From: Phycisphaerales bacterium AB-hyl4
GTDB taxonomy: Bacteria; Planctomycetota; Phycisphaerae; Phycisphaerales; Phycisphaeraceae
Direction of reading: 5' to 3'
Length of the DNA stretch: 64,000 bases
Assembly (NCBI GenBank): GCA_041821185.1
Contig: JBGUBD010000004.1
Coordinates: 124,001-188,000, forward strand
A program made the translations under genes and the position numbers. The notes below the pieces were generated by a model. It saw nothing but the letters and a program-made list of their open reading frames with translations, had not been told where the DNA came from and did no database searches. Below are positions 44,778 to 54,700 of this stretch, one piece after another. Numbering within the stretch: position 1 is the first letter of the stretch; the number at the start of each line of letters is the position of its first letter.

Positions 44778-47438
44778 TCACGGTGCCTCGTAATGCACCC
44801 AGCGGTGCGCCAGTTTCATCTGAATGATCGTCAACGCCAGCGTCAGCACGAACAAGATCCAAGCCATCGCCGAGGCGTAGCCCATCTCGAAATAGCGAAA
44901 CGCTTTGTTGAAGAGGTAGTACGCAAAGAACAGGGTCGAATCGTCTGGCCCGCCCTGCGTCATGATGTACGCCGGCGTGAAAATCTGCAGTGTCGCGATC
45001 GTACCCATGATCAAATTGAAAAAGATATAAGGCGAAAGCATCGGCATCGTCACCGCCCAGAACTTGTGCCACGGCCCCGCGCCGTCAATCTCCGCTGCTT
45101 CATATAAATGTTGGGGGATGCCCTTGAGCCCGGCAAGCCAGATGATCATGCTCGCCCCCGCGCCCCACAAGCCCATCACGATGATGGCCGACTTCGAACC
45201 CGTCAGCCACGCGGAACTGTGCAGCCACAGCGGCAGGTCGCGGATGCCGATCATGCGCAAGAACGAATTCACCAGCCCGATCTCCGGGTTGAGCACCCAG
45301 ATCCACAGGATCGCGCTCGCCACCGCCGGCACAATGGCCGGCAGATAGAAGATCGTGCGATAAACCGCCATGCCCTTCACGTTCATGTTCAGCAGCATCG
45401 CCACACCCAGCCCGATCGCCATCGTCAACGGTAGGCCCAGCAGCATAAAACCGGTATTCGCCAGCGAGTACCAGAACAGGCTGTCTTCAAACAGAAGCTG
45501 TCGATAGTTCTCCAGCCCCACAAATTCAGCCGGGTGCAAGACGTCATACCGAGAAAGGCTGTAGATCAATGACACGAGGATGGGGCCACCCGTCAGAAAC
45601 ACCAGCCCCAGCAGGAAAGGCGAGGCGAACAACACCCCCCACAAAGTCTCTTCACGAAACACCTCGCGCAACCGATCACGCCGCCACATATGCCAGTACA
45701 GCCCCGCCATCCCAGCCAGCCCCAAAGCCACGCCGCCGACCATCACCCATCCCCACGGCACAGGCGGATCGTCATGGTCGGCATGGATTCGATCAAGCTG
45801 GCGCTGCACACGCTGCTGCCCACGCTGCAGCGCATCCTCCGGCGACAGCGTATGTCGCACCGCCCGCTCATACGCTCGCACATGCTCATCCCACAACAAC
45901 TGCCCCACCGGCGTCACCGGGCGGAAGCGCGATATTTCCATCACCTCCGTGCTCAGCCGAAACGCATCCTGAATCCGCCGCGGCAGATCCGGGTTGCCCT
46001 CGACAAACCGGTCGATGAGCATCTCGTTCACGTCCGCACGCGGCGCAATCTCAGGCACGTAGCTACGCCCGCGACTCGCAGCGAACTGCGCCCGCACCTG
46101 GTGCTGATGCTCCCAGCTTCGGTCCGTCATCAGAAAACGGACCAACTCAAAAGCCAGTTCCGGATCCGGCGAGCCACGTGGAATCGCCCACGAAAAGCCG
46201 CCTGACCACGTGATGGACTCGTTACCCGCCGGCGCGGGCGGCGGCGCTACGGAAAATCGCAAGCCCGGCGCATAGTCGGCAATGTCATTTAGAAACCAGT
46301 TGCCATCGATTTTCATCGCCACCCGGTCGCTCAGGAACGGGTCCAGTTCGCCGCCCTGAAAAGTGCTTTGAAACGCATCGACCGCCTCCACCCCGCCAAG
46401 ATCGTCGTAGATGTCGCGCATGAAATGAAGCGCTTCGACAATGCGCGGGTCCGCCAGCGTCGCTTCCCGCCCGTCCGGCGTCATGAACTCGCCTTCATTC
46501 AGCCAACCATAGATGTACAGCCAACTGTTGCCGTAGTTCGGCGCAAAGCCCAGCCGTGTCATCCGTCCCGCGGCGTCATATTCGGTCAGCCGGTTGGCAT
46601 AGTCACGCAACTCGTCCCAATCCCGCGGCGGCCGTGCCCGGCCATGCTCGTCCACCAACCCCTCACGCTCGAGCAGATCTTCGTTGTAATAAAGCACGCG
46701 CACGTCCGTGCTGAGCGGAATCGCATACACCCGCCGATCGGCACCCTCACCCACCGACGCCTCGGCCCACGTCGCATGGTAGTACGCTTCAGAATCAATC
46801 CCCTGCGACAGACGTGCCAACTCCCGTGCTTCATCAACGAGATCATTCAGCGCCGTGCCACGTTCAAGGGCGGCATTCAATCGCTCGGCCGCGCGTAATG
46901 TAGGCCCCCTCCCCACCGGCTCAAGCGAGCCCATCACTTCGTCCAATGCCCGCGACACGGCCTCCCCATCCCCCGCTTCGACCGCTTCCAGTGCCGCGTC
47001 CGCTGCCGCCTCCCGCGATCGGCTGCGCTCGACGAATTCGTCCAACGGCTCAAACGCGTTCCGCGACGCCCACTCGCCCACCGTGAAACGGTCCTGGATC
47101 AACACATCCGGCGGACTGCCCCCGGCAATGCCCGTCATCAACTTCTGTGGATCCATTCCGCTCGGGCCCGCCCCCAGCGACACCACAATCCGCACCCCGG
47201 GATGCTGCCGCTCAAACTGCCGAAACGCCGCCTCCAGCCCCCGGTCGCGCCAGGCGACCCACACGACCAGTTCCTGCTCCGACGCATCAGCGTCAACAGG
47301 GCTCCCGGCCGCCAGATTCGAAGCGGCCGCGATCGCAAGCCAAGTCAACAGCGCAAACACCACGATCCGCCATTCACCGCGGGCAGCAAACCAATCGCTC
47401 GTATCACGACGTCCACAAGTATTAACGGAGTTCACCAT
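44778..47438 (-). CDS. Fusion of ABC sugar-binding protein and MalF-type permease
   Basis: The 886-residue protein has an N-terminal membrane anchor (about 25-45), a family 1 solute-binding domain (about 53-545; ELVVWVAWRDRGLEAAFRQF, PPDVLIQDRFTVGEWA, VYAIPLSTDVRVLYYNEDLL, VAMKIDGNWFLNDIADY), a membrane segment (about 560-583), then a complete MalF-type permease (about 590-886; LASPFLLGL-type start, EAA loop YEAAEIDGAGPWHKFWAVTM near 779-798). These parts are normally separate proteins. A helical insert rich in Ala, Glu and Arg (about 130-215) interrupts the binding domain. Sugar binding and transport would occur in one chain, paired with the next permease. No ribosome site stands out before ATG 47438. 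Confidence 0.88.
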   Translation of the reverse strand: MVNSVNTCGRRDTSDWFAARGEWRIVVFALLTWLAIAAASNLAAGSPVDADASEQELVVWVAWRDRGLEAAFRQFERQHPGVRIVVSLGAGPSGMDPQKLMTGIAGGSPPDVLIQDRFTVGEWASRNAFEPLDEFVERSRSREAAADAALEAVEAGDGEAVSRALDEVMGSLEPVGRGPTLRAAERLNAALERGTALNDLVDEARELARLSQGIDSEAYYHATWAEASVGEGADRRVYAIPLSTDVRVLYYNEDLLEREGLVDEHGRARPPRDWDELRDYANRLTEYDAAGRMTRLGFAPNYGNSWLYIYGWLNEGEFMTPDGREATLADPRIVEALHFMRDIYDDLGGVEAVDAFQSTFQGGELDPFLSDRVAMKIDGNWFLNDIADYAPGLRFSVAPPPAPAGNESITWSGGFSWAIPRGSPDPELAFELVRFLMTDRSWEHQHQVRAQFAASRGRSYVPEIAPRADVNEMLIDRFVEGNPDLPRRIQDAFRLSTEVMEISRFRPVTPVGQLLWDEHVRAYERAVRHTLSPEDALQRGQQRVQRQLDRIHADHDDPPVPWGWVMVGGVALGLAGMAGLYWHMWRRDRLREVFREETLWGVLFASPFLLGLVFLTGGPILVSLIYSLSRYDVLHPAEFVGLENYRQLLFEDSLFWYSLANTGFMLLGLPLTMAIGLGVAMLLNMNVKGMAVYRTIFYLPAIVPAVASAILWIWVLNPEIGLVNSFLRMIGIRDLPLWLHSSAWLTGSKSAIIVMGLWGAGASMIIWLAGLKGIPQHLYEAAEIDGAGPWHKFWAVTMPMLSPYIFFNLIMGTIATLQIFTPAYIMTQGGPDDSTLFFAYYLFNKAFRYFEMGYASAMAWILFVLTLALTIIQMKLAHRWVHYEAP

Positions 47439-47493
47439 AACTTTAAACGTTGCGCGCTCGTATTGAGCGTTGATTCACATGCCACCGGGAAGA

Positions 47494-47521
47494 ATGCCCA
47501 GAGACTTTCACCCCTGGGCAT
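47494..47521 (-). terminator. Terminator after the pseudopilin gene
   Basis: ATGCCCAG (47494-47501) pairs with CTGGGCAT (47514-47521) around a 12-base loop. On the minus strand it is followed by TCTT. It lies between the pseudopilin (ends 47587) and the fusion gene (starts 47438), so it may lower but not prevent read-through into the transporter. Confidence 0.5.
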
Positions 47522-47586
47522 TGGCATATCGAGCCGGACGTTCGTCACAATCGAACGGAATATCGCTGCTCGTCGAATCGCAGGTT

Positions 47587-48390
47587 TCAGTCACGCGAAC
47601 GCCAGAGCCGACTGTTGCGTGAAGACACCTCGATCTCAGCAAAGGAGTATGACTCCACGTGCCCGTCGAAGAATAGAAGGTTGCTGTTGCCGGTCATGGC
47701 GCTGGCATTCGACTGGTGGCGGAAGGCCATGCCCTGCCCCGGCGCCGTTTCCTTAGTGTACTCAAACCAAGTGCCACGGCGGGCGTTGGTGTGGTCGATC
47801 CGTTCATGGCCCGAGTCAGCAAAGAAGAACGAGTCGGATGGGCTGGTCACCCAGTCGATGCGATGCCCCTGGTGGCGCGGGTCTGCCCCGGAGGAGCTGC
47901 TCAGCGTATCGTGGTCTCGCCCAGTTTCGACATTCATGCCATAGGAGTAATACGCATGGGTGTTGCCTGGAACCCATCGAGATGTGCCGCCGAAGTTACT
48001 GGCCGCATCGGCGTGGGCATATGCCGCATTCGGGCACAGCGACTCGACCTGCCACAATTTATTGTCCGTGCTCGTGCCGCGCAGGTCCGGCGTCGTATTC
48101 AGCAGTTCCGTAAAGTAATTGTTCATGTGCCATCGCCGCTGAGAACTCGTGTTGCTGCGAGTCTGGCTATTGTATGAAGCCGGAAAGCTGAACGGCACAT
48201 TCCACCCGTCGAAGTCCGCCTGATAAATCGCGTCCGCCAATCCGAATTGTCTGATGTTCGCCGAGCATTGCACGTTGCGAGCCGTTTCCCGTGCGGCACC
48301 GAGCGCAGGCAGCAAAATGGCGATAAGCATCGCAATGATCGATATGACGACGAGAAGCTCAATTAGAGTAAAGGCCTGTCTGGTTTTCAT
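47587..48390 (-). CDS. Type II secretion-like pseudopilin
   Basis: Start ATG 48390 follows AAGGAG. The 267-residue protein begins [19 protein letters not shown] and goes on [20 protein letters not shown], with Ala before the Phe and Glu at +5. The C-terminus has [16 protein letters not shown], the family motif. It lies between the PEP-CTERM protein and the transporter on the same strand. Confidence 0.9.
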   Translation of the reverse strand: MKTRQAFTLIELLVVISIIAMLIAILLPALGAARETARNVQCSANIRQFGLADAIYQADFDGWNVPFSFPASYNSQTRSNTSSQRRWHMNNYFTELLNTTPDLRGTSTDNKLWQVESLCPNAAYAHADAASNFGGTSRWVPGNTHAYYSYGMNVETGRDHDTLSSSSGADPRHQGHRIDWVTSPSDSFFFADSGHERIDHTNARRGTWFEYTKETAPGQGMAFRHQSNASAMTGNSNLLFFDGHVESYSFAEIEVSSRNSRLWRSRD

Positions 48391-48518
48391 GGCAAACTCC
48401 TTTATAGGGTATTTCGATCCGGGGGTCATTCGTTTCACAAAAATACAGTGTGTTTCTGCCCCACCGTGCAGCGTGCGTTTGCCTGGCACATCATCGCAAA
48501 GGCACGCTGCACGAATGG

Positions 48519-48560
48519 GGCGGGGGTGGTAGCTGTCTGACGCCAGCCACCACCCCCGCC
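48519..48560. terminator. Strong GC-rich hairpin between PEP-CTERM and pseudopilin genes
   Basis: GGCGGGGGTGGT (48519-48530) and ACCACCCCCGCC (48549-48560) form a perfect 12-bp stem with an 18-base loop. No T-run follows on the minus strand. It may protect the 3' end of the PEP-CTERM message and allow different levels of the two proteins. Confidence 0.55.
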
Positions 48561-48570
48561 TTATCGCGTT

Positions 48571-49284
48571 TTATTTCGTCGATGCGCTGCGTCGACGCAG
48601 CAGCAGCATCATGCCGCCCGCCCCGACTAACGCCAACGATGCAGGTTCCGGGACGCCTTGCACGGTGATCAGGTCCAGATAGAGTTGAGCGCCAGATGAA
48701 GTCGTCACCGACCCACTGATACCCTCAAATTCATTCGTCCCGGGCTTCATCGTGCTCATCACACGGAAAGCGAAGTCCGAGTTGTCGCTCACGCCTGCCA
48801 CTTCGGACAGGTCATAGATGTGGGTGACCCAGGTAGAGCCGCTGGACGAACCGATTTCGCGCTCGATCAGGTCGTAGTCGATGAAGTTTTCGCCATCAAT
48901 CGAGTACTGGACTGTCCAGTATCGCGATAGGCTACTCGAACTGTAGGCGGTATCCCACCAGACCACGATGTCCGACATGCCGGAGGTGTCGACCGAAATC
49001 TGCCAGCCTCGCGACTTGTCCGGAATCGGATCACCCATGTTCCAACTGCTGAGACGGTTCCGATTGTTTGGGACACCCGGATCGTTGGGCGACCCGTCAT
49101 CGGCAGGACTGCCCCACGAGGTATTCACGTTGTCGAGCACGCCTGCGCCGATGGATGGTTCGAACTGATTATCCAGATCATTGAAATCCCATTGAGCGAT
49201 CACTTCCGCCCCCTCCGCCGTCGACGCCCCCAGCGCCAGACCAGCTGCGAGTCCCGCGGCCAGAATGCCTTTTCCGATATGCAT
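48571..49284 (-). CDS. PEP-CTERM sorting-domain protein
   Basis: Start ATG 49284 follows GAGGAG. The 237-residue protein has a signal peptide (LAAGLAAGLALGASTAEG), a beta-sandwich mature domain (EVIAQWDFNDLDNQFEPS; WTVQYSIDGENFIDYD), and the tail VPEPASLALVGAGGMMLLL followed by RRRS. The mature part looks like a carbohydrate-binding or lectin-type fold. It is expected at the cell surface through an exosortase. A phosphatase gene lies upstream and a pseudopilin downstream, on the same strand. Confidence 0.87.
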   Translation of the reverse strand: MHIGKGILAAGLAAGLALGASTAEGAEVIAQWDFNDLDNQFEPSIGAGVLDNVNTSWGSPADDGSPNDPGVPNNRNRLSSWNMGDPIPDKSRGWQISVDTSGMSDIVVWWDTAYSSSSLSRYWTVQYSIDGENFIDYDLIEREIGSSSGSTWVTHIYDLSEVAGVSDNSDFAFRVMSTMKPGTNEFEGISGSVTTSSGAQLYLDLITVQGVPEPASLALVGAGGMMLLLRRRSASTK

Positions 49285-49433
49285 TGCAAGTTCTCCTCGA
49301 AATGTGCGAGCGCCGTGCCCGCAATCCGCCAGGTGCCCAGCCGAGCCTACAACGTGCAGGCGACCGTCGATTGACACCAGAAACATGTGATTCATTCCTC
49401 GGCCTCGACAGGCCGACGTCATTCCCAACAAAC

Positions 49434-50318
49434 CTATGTAAGCATTTGATTTTCGTGAGCGACTTTGCCCAACGGGTCAATGGTCAACATCGTCCATCCT
49501 TCAGGCTGGCGATCATGGGGCAAGCCGAATGAAATCGCCGGGGCGATGACATGCGGAATACCGTCGTGCTCGAAGGCACGCGGGTTGTGCGTGTGGCCGC
49601 AGACGAACAAATCCACGCCTCCTTGTTTCAGCAAACCCAGCATGCGCTGACGCGATTCAGGCTCGATGTTGAAATACGCGTCCTCTTCATCCACCTCCCG
49701 CACGAACAGCGGGTAATGCGCCATGAACACCGTAAAGTCATCCGTCGGCCGGGCGAGTTGCTCTTCAAGAAACGCCCACTGTGCCGGCTCGCCTTCGAGC
49801 CCCATGCCCATGTACGACGAATTGGCGACCACCAGGCGAACGCCCGGCACGAGTTGCGTCTCATAAAACGATCGGCCGAACACTTCCTCCCACTGCTCCA
49901 CGCGACGGTCCGACAAGTGCGACGACCGCTCCGGCATCGGCTTGTTGCCGATGTCGTGATTGCCCGGCGTGCACCAGACCTTCTCCACGTTCAGCCAGGA
50001 GATGTATTCCTGAAAGTCTTCCACGCCCGCGGCGAAGCCATGTGTCGTGCAGTCACCCGCCATCAGCACCGCATCCACCTCCGCCGCGTTGACCTGCTCG
50101 ATCACACGTTCAAAGTTGGCGCGAAACGCAGCGTGATCCTCCCGCAGCGACACGTGCGGATCCGCAAGCAGCGCGATCTTCCACCCGTTGCCTTCGGTCG
50201 TCTCGACCGACCGCTGAACCGCGGCAACCGGCGAATGCCCCACGAACGCCACTCCAAGCAACGCGCCGGAGAAGCCCTTGAGAAACCCTCGGCGATCAAT
50301 TTGGAGCGATCTAGCCAT
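49434..50318 (-). CDS. Tat-exported metallophosphoesterase
   Basis: Start ATG 50318 gives a twin-arginine signal (IDRRGFLKGFSGALLGVAFV) and 294 residues. The metal-binding motifs are LLADPHVSLR, MAGDCTTHGF, PGNHDIGNKP, FMAHYPLF and CGHTHNPRAF. It is of the calcineurin-like phosphodiesterase/phosphatase type and a close paralogue of the N-terminal part of the protein at 56738 (shared PAISFGLPHD-Q-PEGWT end). Export in folded form suggests it carries its metals before crossing the membrane. It heads the minus-strand operon with PEP-CTERM protein, pseudopilin and ABC transporter. A GGTATATTTAT element lies 55-60 bases upstream. Confidence 0.87.
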   Translation of the reverse strand: MARSLQIDRRGFLKGFSGALLGVAFVGHSPVAAVQRSVETTEGNGWKIALLADPHVSLREDHAAFRANFERVIEQVNAAEVDAVLMAGDCTTHGFAAGVEDFQEYISWLNVEKVWCTPGNHDIGNKPMPERSSHLSDRRVEQWEEVFGRSFYETQLVPGVRLVVANSSYMGMGLEGEPAQWAFLEEQLARPTDDFTVFMAHYPLFVREVDEEDAYFNIEPESRQRMLGLLKQGGVDLFVCGHTHNPRAFEHDGIPHVIAPAISFGLPHDRQPEGWTMLTIDPLGKVAHENQMLT

Positions 50319-50373
50319 ACCAAACTCAACAGATGAAGACAGATGAAAGGCACTCAGAACAACCACAGATAAA

Positions 50374-50379
50374 TATACC
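50374..50379 (-). promoter_or_regulatory. GGTATA element upstream of the Tat phosphatase
   Basis: On the minus strand this reads GGTATATTTAT, close to the elements at 50622, 56539 and 56673. The rest of the 383-base divergent gap 50319-50701 is AT-rich and holds promoters for both sides, with no gene. Confidence 0.35.
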
Positions 50380-50621
50380 TACTTGGGCTAAACCTTGTCA
50401 ACCCTAAACCTCACCCCATTGGCAATCCTGGATCCTGCCTGACACCCCGCCTGCGGCAAAGCGACACATCAGCCCTTTTCATTTTCAACATAAAATATTT
50501 ATGTCTAGATGTTTACGCTTATAAATGATTCCTCGAAAGCGATCCTCAGAAGGAAACATAATACATCCGCACGTCCTGAAACACCGCACCGTGAAACAAA
50601 TCACTCTTGTATTTCGCTTCA

Positions 50622-50636
50622 TTTTGGTATAAAAAA
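50622..50636 (+). promoter_or_regulatory. TTTTGGTATAAAAAA element upstream of a regulator and the GH38 gene
   Basis: It lies 65 bases before the regulator start at 50702. The same core occurs as TTTTGGTATAGAA at 56673-56685 before a phosphatase gene and as TTTGTGGTAAAAAAA at 61124-61138 before the paralogous regulator. It could be an operator, or an extended -10 promoter. Confidence 0.4.
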
Positions 50637-50701
50637 TTAAATAATGACCTTCACGCGGTCCATCAATGGGCGATCTCCCGTCTCACTTTGAGCGAAAGCC
50701 T

Positions 50702-51799
50702 ATGAAATTGACGCAAGTCCAGACGATGCTGGAGCGGCGCATTCGGCTCGGCGACTACCTGCTTAAGGACATGCCGGGCGAACGCGAGCTCGCCGAGGAG
50801 GCCGGCGTGTCCCGCATGACCGTCCGCAAGGCTGTGCTCAACCTCATCAACACCGGCATCCTCCAGCGCGATACGAACGGCCGGGTGACGATGAACCGCA
50901 AACGAGCGGAGCATCCGGCCCGCATCGCATTCCTTGCCCCCTGCCTCTCGTCAACCGATTTCGAGCGGTGGCGACTCGCCCTTGATGCTCTGGCGAAAGA
51001 ATTCACCGCCGTGACCCGCACCCTGCTCTATGCCCACTGGGACGACCCGGTCCTGCTGGATGCCATCGAGCGCTTCGATGGCGTCTTCATCCTGCCCATT
51101 GCCGAGCCGGTGCCCGGTCGCATCGTCGATCGCCTGTGCGAGGCACGGGAAGCCGTCGTCATCCTCGGCCAAGACATGATTGCCCAAGGCTTGCGGTCCA
51201 TCCGTCTGCTTCCGCCGGCCGCGACGCACCGATTGTTGGATCTGCTCGCCGAACTTGGTCATCGACGTATTGACTGCTTCAACGTGCAGCATGTTGATCG
51301 AAGCATTGAAGAGCGCATCGACCAGTGGAAACTCTGGCGCGCGGCGCATCGCATGCCAGGCCAACTGCTCGGGCAGCCGGTGCAGCAACCTGCCTCGCCC
51401 GTGACCGAAGCATTCCAACAAATGCGGGGCATCCTCGATCGTGACGAACTTGAAACAACCGCCCTGCTGTGCACCACCGCATCCTCAGCCATTGGTGCGG
51501 TACGAGCCTTGCACAGCCGCGGGTACAAGGTCGGCCACGATGTTTCGATCTGCGTCGTCAACGACGAAAACATCGCCCGCATGTTTTCGCCGTCACTGAC
51601 ATCGTTGGAAATGCATGATCCGACGCCCTATCTGTCACTGTGCCTCACCCAAATGCAGCGCCACCACGACGGCTGGGCGGGCTCGCTGCTGATGCAGCCG
51701 ACCGATGTCCCACTGTTCATCGGCGAATCCACAGGCCCGCCCGCTCGCAAGCCGATCACCGATTGTGATAATGTAAAGAAAGTGAAAGCCTCGCTATGA
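50702..51799 (+). CDS. GntR/LacI-type regulator coupled to the alpha-mannosidase
   Basis: ATG 50702 is used; ATG 50666 is also possible. The 365-residue protein has a GntR domain (about 1-70; GERELAEEAGVSRMTVRKAV) and a LacI-type sensor (about 75-350; LYAHWDDPVLLDAIERFDG, VILGQDMIAQGLRSIRL, LAELGHRRIDCFNVQHVD). It is clearly related over its whole length to the regulator at 61204. Its stop overlaps the start of the GH38 gene (ATGA, 51796-51799), so both are made from one message in a fixed ratio. A mannose-derived inducer is a reasonable guess. Confidence 0.9.
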   Translation: MKLTQVQTMLERRIRLGDYLLKDMPGERELAEEAGVSRMTVRKAVLNLINTGILQRDTNGRVTMNRKRAEHPARIAFLAPCLSSTDFERWRLALDALAKEFTAVTRTLLYAHWDDPVLLDAIERFDGVFILPIAEPVPGRIVDRLCEAREAVVILGQDMIAQGLRSIRLLPPAATHRLLDLLAELGHRRIDCFNVQHVDRSIEERIDQWKLWRAAHRMPGQLLGQPVQQPASPVTEAFQQMRGILDRDELETTALLCTTASSAIGAVRALHSRGYKVGHDVSICVVNDENIARMFSPSLTSLEMHDPTPYLSLCLTQMQRHHDGWAGSLLMQPTDVPLFIGESTGPPARKPITDCDNVKKVKASL

Positions 51800-54700
51800 C
51801 AACTATCCCCAAAGACACGATTGCCGCGGAGTCCGCTTCCCCCGCGAGCCTCAACGCAGGATCTCCCATGATCGAATACGCGCCCACGATCGATCAGCAT
51901 CAAGCCGAGCGTCTGCTCAACGACGTGCTTCGCCCGCAGGTCTTTACCGATCTCATCCCGCTGAATGTTGCGGTTCATCAGTGCGACTCGCCCATCGGCT
52001 ACGACGCGGCGATCTCGCAAGACTACCGCTCGGTGGACTTGAACTTCAACTGGGGCCCCGTCTGGTCCACCGCGTGGTTTCGGCTGCGCGGTGAAGTGCC
52101 ACGCACATTCGCCAACCAGGACTTCCGCCTGCTCTTCGACACCGGCACCGAAGCGCTTTGCTGGTGGGACGGCAAGCCCTACCAAGGCGTCGAGCTGCAT
52201 CGTCAGGATGTCAAGCTGCCCGCCAGCGTTCGTCCGGGCCAATCGCTGGAGGTTTTTATCGAGGCGGCGTGCAACCACATGCTCGGCATCGGTCCGCTCT
52301 ACGGCGACCCGGGACGCATCGGCGACCTCGCCCGCACGCAGGCCGGCACACTCAAACAGGCTCACCTTGCCTGCTATCACCCCCATCGCGCTGCGATGGT
52401 CAATGAGTTTGAGATGTTGCTGGACCTGGCACGCTCGCTGCCGTCGGATACCTCGCGTGCCCGCCAGCTGAACCGCGCGATTCGACAGGTCTGCCAGGCC
52501 ATCCGCCGTGACCAGTTCGACGTGGCGATCGCCTGCGCCCGGCACATCATCGGCCGCATGCTCGACGTGGCCGGCGAAGCCGACCGCAACACCGCCCACT
52601 GCATCGGGCACGCCCATATCGACCTTGCCTGGCTTTGGCCCGTCCGCGAGAGCAAGCGAAAGTGTGCTCGCTCGTTTTCCACCGTGCTGCGCTACATGGA
52701 GCGACATCCCGAGTATCGCTTCATCCAAAGCCAGGCCCAGGCCTACGAGTGGGTGCGCGAGCAGTATCCCGACCTCTTCGAGCAGATCAAACAACGCGTC
52801 GCCACCGGCCAGTGGGAAGCCGGCGGCGCGATGTGGGTCGAAGCCGACTGCAACGTCATCTCCGGCGAATCGCTCGTTCGGCAGATTCTCAAGGGTACAC
52901 GCTACTGGCAGCAGCACTTTGACGTCGAGCAACGCTACCTCTGGCTGCCGGACGTGTTCGGCTACTCCGCCGCGCTGCCACAGATCCTCAAGCAGTCGGG
53001 CCTGGATGCATTCTTCACGCAAAAAATCAGCTGGAACCAGTTCAACAAATTCCCCCACCACAGCTTCAACTGGGTCGGCATCGATGGTACAAGCATCCCC
53101 GCTCACTTTTTCCCGACCGACAACTACAACTCGACCAACACCCCCAAAGAGCTCACCCACGGCGACCGCAACTACAAACAGGCCGGCTCGAGCCCGCACT
53201 TTCTACAGGTGTTCGGCTACGGCGACGGCGGCGGCGGCCCCACCGAGCCGATGATCGAACGCATCCGACGCGCTCCCGATACTGCGGGCCTGCCCAAAAC
53301 CCGCTTCTCCCGCGTTGATGAATTCGTCGACATCCTCGTCGACGATGCGCCGAATCTGCCCGAGTGGGTCGGCGAGCTCTACCTCGAACTTCATCGCGGC
53401 ACGTACACCACCCAGGCTCGCTGCAAAAAATTCAACCGCCTCGGCGAACGCCTGCTCCAGGATGTCGAATTCGCCCAATGCCTCGGCGGCGACACCGCCG
53501 ACGAACGCGCCGAGCTTGATCGGTTGTGGAAGCTGCTGCTGCTGAATCAGTTTCACGACATCATCCCCGGCTCATCGATCCAGTGGGTCTACGACGATGC
53601 GCTGCGCGACTACAAAGACATTCTCACCTCGGGCAATGAGCTGCTGACCCGGGCGATGCAGCGCATCACGCCGAGCGACGGCGCGGGCGAGGCCGCGACG
53701 CAAGCCGATGAAGCCGTGCTTGTACTGAACAGCGGTTCGCATGATCGCGATGCCGTGTTATGCATGCCCACCGACGCGGACTCGGCCGGGCGGTCGTGGC
53801 AGATGAACGATGGTGAACATCTCACGACACAGGCGGTCCACGATTTCGACCAGCGCCAACAAATGCTCGTCCAGATGCGTGATGTCGCACCCTTGAGCGC
53901 CACGCTGATTGCCCCTTCGTCCAAATCGGCGGCAGACCACGGGACGCCGCCATCGCGCGTGCGCGTAGACGGCCTGACGCTGGAGAACGAGCTGCTCAAG
54001 GTGCGATTGAACGACGAAGGCCAGGTCACGTCGCTCATCCACAGGCCCACCGGCCGCGAAGCGATCAAGGCCGACGAGCCCGCCAACCAGCTCATGCTTT
54101 ACGAAGACTTCCCCGCCGACTGGGACGCGTGGGATATCGACATCGGCTACCTCGGGCAGGGTGGCCCGCTCGATTCGCCGGTGGAATGCGAAATCATTGA
54201 GCAAGGCCCCGTCCGCGTCGCAATCGAGTTTCGTCGTGCTATCGGCAAAGCCAGTGAATGCGTCCAGCGCGTGCAGGTGACAGCCGGCCTGCCTTATGTC
54301 GAGTTCCACACGCAGGTGAACTGGCGTGAAAGCCATCGCCTGCTGCGCGCCCTGCATCCGGTCGACATCCACGCCGACTACGCCACGTACGAAATTCAGT
54401 TCGGCCACGTGCGACGGCCCAACCACTTCAACACCAGTTGGGACTACGCCCGCTTCGAAGTCGCCGCCCAGCGATGGATGGACCTTTCCGAAACCGGCTT
54501 CGGGGTGGCATTGCTCAACGACTGCAAGTACGGCCACTCCTGCCATCGACACGTCATGGGCCTCTCCCTGCTGCGCTCCCCGAAATCGCCCGATCCGGAA
54601 GCGGACATGGCGGTCCACGAATTCCGCTATGCGTTGATGCCACACGACGGCTTTGACGCCGGCGCGATCGTCGAAGCGGCCGAGCAACTCAACCAGCCGC

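Noticed and set aside
51628..53199. 523-codon minus-strand frame opposite regulator and GH38
   Set aside because: Shadow of two well-supported genes; composition follows their codon pattern.
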